Source: Flavobacterium stagni (GTDB taxonomy: Bacteria; Bacteroidota; Bacteroidia; Flavobacteriales; Flavobacteriaceae). From it: a DNA stretch of 64,000 nt. Shown here piece by piece: positions 57,104 to 64,000 of the stretch. The notes below the pieces were generated by a model. It was not told where the DNA came from and made no database searches. It saw only the letters and a list, made by a program, of their open reading frames with translations. The stretch spans positions 930,001 to 994,000 of the forward strand of contig NZ_SBKN01000001.1 of assembly GCF_004122105.1 (NCBI RefSeq). Reading direction: 5' to 3'. Each line of letters starts with the position of its first letter. Position 1 is the stretch's first letter. The translations under genes were made by a program, and so were the position numbers.

Positions 57104-57376
57104 CTATAAAGCAGAAATAATAACTCTTTGAATAAAATCATTTGTATTGATAAAGGCAACTTTATTTCTAAAAGTATCGGTGGAAATAGATTCGCGCAGT
57201 TTCCCGAAGCATTCGTTTGCAAATGAATTGGTTATTACGTCAACGTCTTTAAAGTCTAAAAAAACTTTGTCGTTTTTTTCAATTTCATTTTCAATAGATA
57301 CACGAATCTTCGCTCCCAAATCGCGAGTACCTAAGCTTGTGCCTATTTTATTAAATTCAATTGTTAACAATGACAT
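57104..57376 (-). CDS. STAS-like DUF4325 protein
   Basis: A 90-residue protein of the STAS-like DUF4325 family (DKVFLDFKDVDVITNSFANE followed by FGKLRE), related in fold to anti-sigma-factor antagonists such as SpoIIAA. It lies 81 bp after the GHKL ATPase gene on the same strand. The STAS plus GHKL ATPase layout is that of a partner-switching pair. No target sigma factor is encoded nearby. Confidence 0.8.
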   Translation of the reverse strand: MSLLTIEFNKIGTSLGTRDLGAKIRVSIENEIEKNDKVFLDFKDVDVITNSFANECFGKLRESISTDTFRNKVAFINTNDFIQRVIISAL

Positions 57377-57456
57377 TTTCGGTGTTTTTCTGAGTGCAAA
57401 GATATAAAAATATAAACAAAATATGTTAATAAAACGTTGAAATTTAATTTGTTTTT

Positions 57457-58356
57457 TTACTGAAATAACATTTCAAATAAATGTTCTTTTTGGTCATAAA
57501 ATTTGTCAGTAAAGAGTTTGTAATTTACTTCAATGTTAGTGTTAATTCTTAGGTATATACATGTGCCTTGCCAGTATTTTATATCTTTAATTCTATAACC
57601 ATTTTCATCAAAATCTAACTTTTTACTGCCTGAAATAATGCTTAACCAACCTTTGTTTTCTTTTGTAAACAAAGAGGTTGCATATAATCCGTGTCCTTGA
57701 CCCTTTCCATTTGTAATTCCCTGTTCTATGCATTTTTGTAATGCCTCTTCTTCACTGAAATTATATCTTTCATTAAGAGCTTCTTTAATGCCAATACCAT
57801 GATCAGCAACCATTAATCTAATTTGATTTAATGTTGAAAAATATTGAGCGACAACCCAACCCTCCTTTTCTTTAGAATGATTTAAAATATTGTCAAGTAT
57901 CTCATTTAAACAATAATCTAAGCCTGTTAATACGTCGTCATTTATTTTACTTTTTTCTCTTAAAACCTTAATGATTTTATTTTGTACTTCTATTTGATTT
58001 TCCGATGTATAAGTTTGTATTTCTACAAAACTATAATCCTCTAATTTCATTTCAAGTTTGGGAATATCAATTTCTAGATTTTTAAAAAAATCCATTTTTA
58101 ATAGATAATTATAAATAACTTTCGAGGTATCCATTCTAATGTTTCCTTCAACTTTTATTCCTTTACTTTCAATGTATTTTATTGAACAAAGTATTAACAA
58201 TGCATAATCAGGATATAAAAAATTACAATTTTCAAAATCAATAATTAAAAATGAATTAGGTTCGTTCTCGAATTGTGTAATTAAATTGTAACACGCTTCT
58301 AATGTTTTTTCGTGTGAAGTAGTTAATTCAGAAACTTTTAATGTGTAATCACTCAT
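57457..58356 (-). CDS. GHKL ATPase with N-terminal STAS-like region
   Basis: A 299-residue protein. Residues 1-105 look STAS-like (NSFLIIDFENCNFLYPDYAL), residues 125-270 form a GHKL/HATPase fold: N-box NEILDNILNH (N151, N156), G1 box DHGIGI (185-190), G2 box GKGQGHGLYA (217-226). No phospho-acceptor histidine or sensor domain is present, so it is not a typical two-component kinase; it resembles anti-sigma kinases. It is paired with the DUF4325 gene and sits next to the integrase, like a cargo switch module. Confidence 0.8.
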   Translation of the reverse strand: MSDYTLKVSELTTSHEKTLEACYNLITQFENEPNSFLIIDFENCNFLYPDYALLILCSIKYIESKGIKVEGNIRMDTSKVIYNYLLKMDFFKNLEIDIPKLEMKLEDYSFVEIQTYTSENQIEVQNKIIKVLREKSKINDDVLTGLDYCLNEILDNILNHSKEKEGWVVAQYFSTLNQIRLMVADHGIGIKEALNERYNFSEEEALQKCIEQGITNGKGQGHGLYATSLFTKENKGWLSIISGSKKLDFDENGYRIKDIKYWQGTCIYLRINTNIEVNYKLFTDKFYDQKEHLFEMLFQ

Positions 58357-58382
58357 TTTTTGTCAGGGTATCTCTTACAAAA

Positions 58383-59678
58383 TTAATAAACTTTACTATT
58401 TGTTTTCCAATACTCTTTTAATTTTTCAGCATATTGTTTCGGGGTGATTTTTATGTAGCCTAAAAATTGAGCTTCTGTTTTATGGCCAGTAATTTTCATT
58501 ATTGTAAGCGTGTCAATTTTCCCATATAAATTAGTAGCAAATGAGCGTCTGCAAATATGTGAAGTGACTAATTCGAATTTTGGAAACTTACCTATTTGTT
58601 TTCGATATATTTTTTCTTTTTTTCCATTTCTATCGATTGATATTTCTGTGATTTTTGCTCCCTCAACAATTTCATTAAACCCTACTTCTTTACATATAAT
58701 TTTGATGTAATCATTAAATTTCTGATCACTTATTTTTCTTGGAAAACTTCCATTTCTTTTTTCCAAAATTGCTTTCACTTGATGATGGATAGGTATGATT
58801 ACAGGAAAATCAGTTTTGATAGTTTGCTTTTCTATAAATCCTTCAATAATATTTTTTTTAGATAATTTAAGAAAGTCAGAAATTCTAAAGCCAGTCCTTA
58901 GACCTATTATAAACCAATCTCTTGCATTGTCTAAAAAATCTTGATTGAATTGTTTCTTGTATATAGCATTTATTTCATCTTCTTTCAGATAAATATCATT
59001 TGTTTTATTAGTTGGAGAGTAAAATTCTGAAAGTTTAAATTCCTTTGATATTGTTAATCCTTTTTTATCTGCATTGTTGCAAAATAATTTTAAATCATCA
59101 ATGTATCCTCCAATAGTATTAGGGTTTAATTTCTGTTCTAGTTCCAAAAATTCAATGAATTTTGTATGGAATGATAGGTTTATATCCGTTAGTTTAATTT
59201 TGTTTCTCGTGTAATTTTCAAAAGCTGTAATTTTATTAAGTGTTGTGACGTAATGTTGAATTGTTCTTGGTTTAATAGGGGTGTTGTTTCTTGTTTTTTT
59301 AATTTTTGATTCTTCGATAAATGAATTTATATAACTAGTTAAAAAAACAGTTGCATTTACATCTTCATTGTCAGTTATTCTATTAAAAAAAACATTAATT
59401 TTTTCTTTTAACCAATTTGTGTTTATGGTCTCTGCTGTTAGTGTTGCATTGCCAAACTCTTTACGAATGAAAATGTTGAGTTCTTTTAATTTATTGTTGA
59501 TTTCTTTGTAGTTGACATCAGGAGTTACCAAAACTTCTTGTTTTGAATCACTCCATCTCTTGTTTGGAATTTGTATGCCGGTTGAACATTCTATATCGAA
59601 AAGATTACTGTGTTTAAATCTTAAATAAATAGTATTCCACTCGTTACTGGTTTTTATTCTAAATTTACCTGTTGCCAT
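58383..59678 (-). CDS. Tyrosine site-specific integrase
   Basis: A 431-residue tyrosine recombinase: an arm-type N-terminal domain (residues 1-90; EWNTIYLRFKHSNLF), a SAM-like core-binding domain (about 110-225; NTIGGYIDDLKLFCNNAD) and a catalytic domain with GLRTGFRISDFLKL (first Arg), HICRRSFATNLY (HxxR) and GHKTEAQFLGYIK (His and nucleophile Tyr). It is transcribed toward the island interior from the right end, 165 bp inside attR, as expected of an integrase recombining in the tRNA-Leu 3' end. Confidence 0.93.
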   Translation of the reverse strand: MATGKFRIKTSNEWNTIYLRFKHSNLFDIECSTGIQIPNKRWSDSKQEVLVTPDVNYKEINNKLKELNIFIRKEFGNATLTAETINTNWLKEKINVFFNRITDNEDVNATVFLTSYINSFIEESKIKKTRNNTPIKPRTIQHYVTTLNKITAFENYTRNKIKLTDINLSFHTKFIEFLELEQKLNPNTIGGYIDDLKLFCNNADKKGLTISKEFKLSEFYSPTNKTNDIYLKEDEINAIYKKQFNQDFLDNARDWFIIGLRTGFRISDFLKLSKKNIIEGFIEKQTIKTDFPVIIPIHHQVKAILEKRNGSFPRKISDQKFNDYIKIICKEVGFNEIVEGAKITEISIDRNGKKEKIYRKQIGKFPKFELVTSHICRRSFATNLYGKIDTLTIMKITGHKTEAQFLGYIKITPKQYAEKLKEYWKTNSKVY

Positions 59679-59830
59679 ATCTAATTTAAAGTTTTTAGCT
59701 ATTAAATATTCCCCTATTATTCCCCTAAATTTTAAAATTAACTATGATTAATTTTAATTAAAGATATTCAAAAACCCTGCCACTAATTGATTTTAATGGA
59801 TTTTTTAATTTTGATTTACAGTGTGAAAGT

Positions 59831-59856
59831 ATAGGTTTGATAACTATCACCCGCAC
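59831..59856 (+). other. Right attachment site (attR)
   Basis: ATAGGTTTGATAACTATCAC followed by CCGCAC resembles the tRNA-Leu T arm and 3' end; the last 13 bp (59844-59856) are identical to the tRNA. Directly after it comes the ancestral tRNA terminator hairpin (AAATCCAGAC/GTCTGGATTT). Confidence 0.75.
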
Positions 59857-60125
59857 AAAATCCAGACAGTAGTCTGGATTTTTTTTTGCGTGTAGTTTCT
59901 CCCGAGGATTCGGGACTATCACCCGCACAAAATCCAGAATATTGTCTGGATTTTTTTTTTGCGTGTAGGTTCTCCCGAGGATTCGGGACTATCACCCGCA
60001 CAAAATCCAGAATATTGTCTGGATTTTTTTGTTTGTAGTTTCCCCAGATGTTTAGTTTGTCCCGAGAGTTACGATTCGGGAGGACTATCAACCACACTAA
60101 GGTTCAGACAATTGTTTGGACCTTT
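59844..60125 (+). repeat. Tandem tRNA-end/terminator array, about four units
   Basis: CTATCACCCGCAC occurs at 59844, 59916 and 59989 (spacing 72 and 73 bp), and as CTATCAACCACAC at 60085. Each copy is followed by a terminator hairpin (AAATCCAG.../...CTGGATTT plus T run; in the last unit GGTTCAGACAATTGTTTGGACC). Between units lies GCGTGTAG(G/T)TTC, then TCCCGAGGATTCGGGA, a small palindrome standing where the tRNA has GAGTC. The array therefore repeats a modified tRNA-Leu 3' half plus terminator. Confidence 0.85.
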
Positions 60126-60299
60126 TTTTATGAATTTTGGTTCGAAATTCAATTCAAAGGAGAATTATTTCACAATACTTCGAAATACTAATTCAAACAA
60201 TACCATTACTAGTTGATAAGGATGAATTTCTTCATTCGTATGATTTCTAAGTATTAAATTTTTATATTGCGTTCAAAATCAAACAAAAACGAGTGCTTT

Positions 60300-63200
60300 A
60301 TGAAACAATACTACGCTTTTATTGCCTTCTTTTTATGCTTTAGTATAAAGGGGAATGCGCAAATTCCGTTGAATCCACCTTCTCCCTATTATCTCTGTGA
60401 TTACAATAATGATGGGGTTGAGACTTTTGATTTGAATACAAAAAAGTACGAGATTTTAGGAAGTTTGTCGCCTAACGAACATACGGTTACTTTTCATTTA
60501 ACGCAAATGGATGCGGCCAATGATGTTGGCGCCATTAATCCCATTTATACGAATACAGCTTGGAACTTGACTTTATTTGTTCGTGTTGAAGAAGATGCGA
60601 ATCCTTCAAATTATGGGCTAACCACGTTAGTGTTAGGTTTGAATCAACTGCCTACTGCAAACACGTTTACATTAACGGTGTGTACCAATACACCAGGAGC
60701 TTCTTCCTGCATAGATTTGACTTCAATAGATAATCAAGTAACGGGTGGGAATCCCATTTTGTTAGTTCAGTATTTCCCTTCTTTATTCGATGCGGAAGCG
60801 AATACCAATCAAATTTTAAATCCTAGTTGTTACCAAAGTTTAGCAGCTACACCAACTTTATCTCCAGTATATTACAGTGTCATGAATGTTGATACAGGCT
60901 GTAGATCAATCGGTGATATTCAATTGGTAAGTGTGTTTTGTAGCACTTGTACAACACCAACGGCTTCAGTACTAAGCACAGCACAAGATAGTGCTCAAAT
61001 TGTCATGATGTCAAGCAATCCGAACGAACCGTTGTATGGTTGGGAAGTCGTGGTGCAGCCCGCTGGAGGTCCGCCACCATCGCAAGGCACAATCTATCTA
61101 GCGCCCAATTCTGTGATTAATTTGACCGGATTGCAATGTGCTACCGATTATGAATTTTTTGTACGAACAATTTGTGAATTCAGTCCTTATAATGGAAGTA
61201 ACTGGAGTAGCGTGTATTCCTTTACAACAACGGCTTGTGGGCCACAATATGGACAACCCTTATCGTTTCAAGACTGTGTGGATGGGTCGAATTTAGCGTG
61301 TTTTGATTTGACCTTAAATAATGCCCCAATTATTGGAACCCATGACCCAAGTCAGCACACTATTACCTATCACGCTAGTGCCAGTGAGGCAGAAGCAGGC
61401 GTTAATCCAATTGACACCAATCATTGTGTAGGCGTTGGGTCGTCTTCTGTTTATGTGCGCGTGTTAAAAAATGATGGAAGTTTCTTTACGTCGGTTGTTT
61501 TCTTTTTCGTGCAATCGTACACCTATGATACTACGCCGCATGTTGAATATTCTGAATGTGATGTGGATAACAATGGGATTGTCGTTTTCAACTTAACCAA
61601 TTTAGCGACTCAAATTTCTTCAAACAATACGTTAGAATATTACACGAGTGCTACTAACGCGGAATTGCAACAAAATCCGATCAGTACGCCTTCAAGTTAT
61701 TCGGTAAATGTACAAGGAACATCGCTCCCGATTTTTGTACGCGAAGTCATTCCGAATGCATGTGATCAAATACACTCTTTTAGCATTCGCACCTTTGGAA
61801 ATTGTAATCCGGCATCGACTTGTCAAGGTGCCAATTCGTTGTGTGGTAATTTAGGAATTCCGTTTCAAAACACCGTAAATGTAAATTCAGCGGGAAGCGC
61901 AGGTTGTTTGACTACTACTCCAAATCCAACTTGGTTTTACATGCCCATTAGTCAGTCGGGGGTGTTGAATTTAAAAATTGAACAAAATCAAAATGTCAAT
62001 TTTGCAGGCACACAAATAGATGTTGACTATGTTATTTATGGACCATTTGATGACCCTATTACAGCTTGCTCTATGACTACAACATCTAATATAGTGAATT
62101 GTAGTTATTCGGCTTCACCAATTGAATATCCTACATTCAATGCCATTGGTGGGAAATACTATTTAGTTATGGTGACTAATTTTAGTTATCAACAGGGTTT
62201 TATTCGTATTTCCAATATGGGAAGTCAAGCGGTAATCGATTGCAGTGGGATGCAGTTTCAAGCCTTCTTGGATAGTAATGCTAACGGAACCATGGATGTG
62301 GGAGAATCACCTTTTCCCTTGGGTGAATTTTCGTATGAGCGAAACAATGATGGTGTAGTGCACCATTATTCCAATCCGTATGGAAATCTTTCTCTTTATG
62401 ATTTAAATATGGCCAATACATACGATGTTGGGTTTACCATTCAGTCCAATTATGCTGCGCAGTATGCGGTAAATCCGGCCTTGATGTCCAACTTGTCGAT
62501 TACCCCTGGAAGCGGTGTTCAAACCTATTATTTCCCAGTAACTGTAGTGCAATCCTATAATGATTTAGCGGTTTCGATTGTGTCTTTGAGTTCGCCCCGA
62601 CCTGGGTTTATGTACACCCAACGTGTGATTTATTCCAATTTGGGTAACCAAACTATTAGTTCGGGCTCGATTAATTATACCAAAGATGCATTGGTAACCT
62701 TAATCAATACGCCCAATGGCGCAACGCCAACAGCCAATGGGTTTAGTTATGGATTTACCAATTTAGCACCGTTTGAAACCCGTCATTTTGAGGTTACAGC
62801 ACAAGTGCCCGCTGTTCCTGTGGTCAATGCGGATGATGTATTGGTTTCTTCAGCGTCAATATTACCTGTTTCTGGTGATGTGGTGCCTCAGAATAACGAT
62901 TTTACATTGAATGATTTGGTAATTAATTCGTACGATCCTAATGATAAAATGGAAGCCCACGGTCGTGAAATCGTTCAATCGCAATTTACGGCAGACGATT
63001 ACTTGTACTACACGATTCGTTTTGAAAATACGGGAACCGCGAGTGCAGTAAACATTCGGGTGGAAGATGTATTAGAGGCGCAATTGGATGAAACCACAGT
63101 AACTATGGTAGCTTCGAGTCATGATTATTCCTTAGATCGTGTGGGTTCTACCTTAACTTGGCGTTTCCCTTCTATCAATTTGCCGGTTTCTGTAGCAAAT

Positions 63201-63617
63201 ACCTCCATTGGAAAAGGCTTTGTTACCTTCAAAGTCAAACCAAGAGCAGGATATGAAGTGGGTGATAGTATCTCAAATACGGCGTATATCTATTTTGATT
63301 TTAATCCGGCGATTATTACCAATACGTTTGAAACACTTTTTGTAGCACCTTTAGCGACACCTGAAAATAGTCTGCAAAATGTAGTAATGTACCCGAATCC
63401 CACTTCAGGTATTCTTACCATTGATTTCGGTTCAACGAATTTGATAGGAGCGAATGTTGAAGTGCGATCGCTATTAGGTGCCAAAGTTTTTGAACAAAAA
63501 TTAACGGGAGGCATTCAAGAACAAGTGGATGTGTCGGGATTAGAAAACGGCGTTTATCTCGTTACTATTTTCACTGCTGACCAACAAAAAATACACTACA
63601 AATTGATTAAAAAATAA
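60300..63617 (+). CDS. Large T9SS-secreted surface protein with fibronectin III and DUF7619-type domains
   Basis: The 1105-residue protein begins MKQYYAFIAFFLCFSIKGNA with a signal peptide; 11 further in-frame residues upstream were rejected as non-signal. It contains repeated dockerin-like/adhesin modules (YNNDGVETFDL, DVDNNGIVVFNL), a fibronectin III-like segment (about 230-320; LYGWEVVVQP, NLTGLQCATDYEFFVRTIC), a DUF7619-type repeat block (NSYDPNDKMEAHG, about 890-1010) and a C-terminal T9SS type A sorting domain (MYPNPTSGILTIDF to the end). It is a surface or secreted adhesin-like protein of unknown binding specificity. Confidence 0.85.
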   Translation: MKQYYAFIAFFLCFSIKGNAQIPLNPPSPYYLCDYNNDGVETFDLNTKKYEILGSLSPNEHTVTFHLTQMDAANDVGAINPIYTNTAWNLTLFVRVEEDANPSNYGLTTLVLGLNQLPTANTFTLTVCTNTPGASSCIDLTSIDNQVTGGNPILLVQYFPSLFDAEANTNQILNPSCYQSLAATPTLSPVYYSVMNVDTGCRSIGDIQLVSVFCSTCTTPTASVLSTAQDSAQIVMMSSNPNEPLYGWEVVVQPAGGPPPSQGTIYLAPNSVINLTGLQCATDYEFFVRTICEFSPYNGSNWSSVYSFTTTACGPQYGQPLSFQDCVDGSNLACFDLTLNNAPIIGTHDPSQHTITYHASASEAEAGVNPIDTNHCVGVGSSSVYVRVLKNDGSFFTSVVFFFVQSYTYDTTPHVEYSECDVDNNGIVVFNLTNLATQISSNNTLEYYTSATNAELQQNPISTPSSYSVNVQGTSLPIFVREVIPNACDQIHSFSIRTFGNCNPASTCQGANSLCGNLGIPFQNTVNVNSAGSAGCLTTTPNPTWFYMPISQSGVLNLKIEQNQNVNFAGTQIDVDYVIYGPFDDPITACSMTTTSNIVNCSYSASPIEYPTFNAIGGKYYLVMVTNFSYQQGFIRISNMGSQAVIDCSGMQFQAFLDSNANGTMDVGESPFPLGEFSYERNNDGVVHHYSNPYGNLSLYDLNMANTYDVGFTIQSNYAAQYAVNPALMSNLSITPGSGVQTYYFPVTVVQSYNDLAVSIVSLSSPRPGFMYTQRVIYSNLGNQTISSGSINYTKDALVTLINTPNGATPTANGFSYGFTNLAPFETRHFEVTAQVPAVPVVNADDVLVSSASILPVSGDVVPQNNDFTLNDLVINSYDPNDKMEAHGREIVQSQFTADDYLYYTIRFENTGTASAVNIRVEDVLEAQLDETTVTMVASSHDYSLDRVGSTLTWRFPSINLPVSVANTSIGKGFVTFKVKPRAGYEVGDSISNTAYIYFDFNPAIITNTFETLFVAPLATPENSLQNVVMYPNPTSGILTIDFGSTNLIGANVEVRSLLGAKVFEQKLTGGIQEQVDVSGLENGVYLVTIFTADQQKIHYKLIKK

Positions 63618-63621
63618 TAAT

Positions 63622-63656
63622 AAGGGCTGTCTCAAAAAGACAGCCTTTTTTTTGTC
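63622..63656 (+). terminator. Terminator of the 60300 gene
   Basis: GGCTGTCT at 63625-63632 pairs with AGACAGCC at 63638-63645, followed by eight T. Confidence 0.88.
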
Positions 63657-63728
63657 TACAGTTAACAACACTTTGTCAAACTGTTAAGAACTTCTCTGAG
63701 CTAGTTTTATTTAATGAATAAGGTTGGT

Positions 63729-63736
63729 TATTTTTG
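63729..63736 (+). promoter_or_regulatory. Promoter -7 element of the 63758 gene
   Basis: TATTTTTG (TAnnTTTG), 21 bp before the ATG. Confidence 0.5.
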
Positions 63737-63757
63737 TATCCTCTCCGGATTGATGAT

Positions 63758-64000
63758 ATGAAAAAGAGAACCGTTATGATAGCATTACTTGTCGCATTTA
63801 TTGGGATTGTCCTGGTTACCGGGGCTTTGTTTTATTTGTATAGTTCGAATGAAGTAGCCAAAACCAAACAAGAAACGGGAGAGCTAAAAGTAGACCGTGC
63901 CAATCGCGAAATTGATGATATTAAAGGTGAAATCGAAGACACGAAAGAGCAGTTGGTCGAAACGGAAACGAAACTAGAAGAGGCAAAACCGAATTTAGAA
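63758..64000 (+). CDS. Single-pass membrane coiled-coil protein, 3'-truncated by window
   Basis: The first 81 codons are visible: MKKRTVMIALLVAFIGIVLV gives one membrane helix near the N-terminus, followed by a strongly charged heptad pattern (ETGELKVDRANREIDDIKGE, EDTKEQLVETETKLEEAK) typical of a coiled coil. The reading frame is open to the window end. No family can be named from this part; periplasmic exposure of the coiled coil is the likely topology. Confidence 0.6.
   Translation, partial: MKKRTVMIALLVAFIGIVLVTGALFYLYSSNEVAKTKQETGELKVDRANREIDDIKGEIEDTKEQLVETETKLEEAKPNLE

Larger units (their letters stand above)
47148..59856. mobile_element. Integrated genomic island at tRNA-Leu (satellite/integrative element-like)
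   Basis: A 12.7-kb segment bounded by direct repeats of the tRNA-Leu 3' end, with a tyrosine integrase at the right end. It is strikingly AT-rich compared with the flanking chromosome, and its genes have codon use to match. Contents in order: unknown protein, small HTH protein, small unknown, primase-helicase-like ATPase, type IIG restriction-modification, membrane protein, ApeA-like HEPN protein, unknown, STAS-like protein, GHKL ATPase, integrase. No capsid, tail, relaxase or partition genes are present. The integrase/HTH/primase core resembles phage satellites; the rest looks like defence cargo. Confidence 0.85.

Noticed and set aside
57147..57407. 86-codon plus-strand frame opposite the DUF4325 gene
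   Set aside because: It is the antisense of the STAS-like gene, which has family support on the minus strand.
59816..60097. 93-codon minus-strand open frame through the att/terminator array
   Set aside because: It translates the repeat unit three times (a repeated motif from the same DNA) and has no independent support.
59844..60125. Evenly spaced repeats at 72-73 bp considered as a CRISPR array
   Set aside because: The repeats contain tRNA sequence and terminators, the intervals are themselves repeated rather than unique, and no cas genes are present.

Overview
The window is chromosomal DNA from a Flavobacteriaceae bacterium, most likely Flavobacterium or a close relative. The evidence is type IX secretion (T9SS) C-terminal sorting domains on several exported proteins, Bacteroidetes-type promoters (TAnnTTTG at -7), absence of clear Shine-Dalgarno sites, a DnaE with a fused proofreading domain, a long-tailed ribosomal protein S16, and many DUF families typical of this group. 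The assignment rests on protein and promoter style only; no rRNA gene is present.

Layout. 1-5.0 kb: the end of a LysE-type transporter, an alkyltransferase-like DNA repair protein, an LpxH-like phosphoesterase, an Fe-S/redox group (Mrp ATPase, NifU-like protein, ferredoxin-NADP reductase type 2, 2Fe-2S ferredoxin). 5.0-14.2 kb: a secreted M43 protease and a CotH / lipoprotein / VTC polyphosphate-polymerase-like / DUF4956 / DUF2490 operon, placed either side of a LytS-LytTR two-component pair; 21-bp-period direct repeats, as expected of LytTR operators, lie in front of both target units. 14.2-37.7 kb: mainly housekeeping genes (DUF3050, a large zinc protease, acyl-CoA dehydrogenase, TrmN6, RimM, S16, DnaE, thioredoxin, DUF58, tRNA-Asp, glycosyltransferase, flippase-like protein, RuvC, HemW and others). 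37.7-43.9 kb: a PH/SHOCT protein, then a compact signalling operon: response regulator, an H-NOX (HNOB) domain protein lacking the heme-ligating histidine, an HNOBA-PAS-histidine kinase, an HPt protein and a LytTR regulator. It is followed by a second period-21 repeat and two small genes. 44.0-47.1 kb: DUF4407 protein, M20 dipeptidase and tRNA-Leu(TAG).

47.15-59.86 kb is a very AT-rich integrated island. It begins at the 3' end of tRNA-Leu and ends at a 13-bp copy of that end, next to a tyrosine integrase. Its cargo is a MerR/excisionase-like HTH protein, a primase-helicase-type ATPase, a type IIG restriction-modification enzyme, an ApeA-like HEPN protein, two unrecognised proteins and a STAS-like/GHKL-ATPase pair. 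It has no capsid, conjugation or partition genes. Integrase, small HTH and primase with a defence cargo resemble a phage-satellite or small integrative element. Just outside, the tRNA end plus its terminator is repeated about four times. The window closes with a large T9SS cell-surface protein and the start of a coiled-coil membrane protein.

The most noteworthy items are the soluble-guanylate-cyclase-like split sensor (heme-less HNOB plus HNOBA kinase) with its full phosphorelay, the two sets of LytTR-type operators, the defence island with its STAS/ATPase pair, and the tandem att/terminator array.
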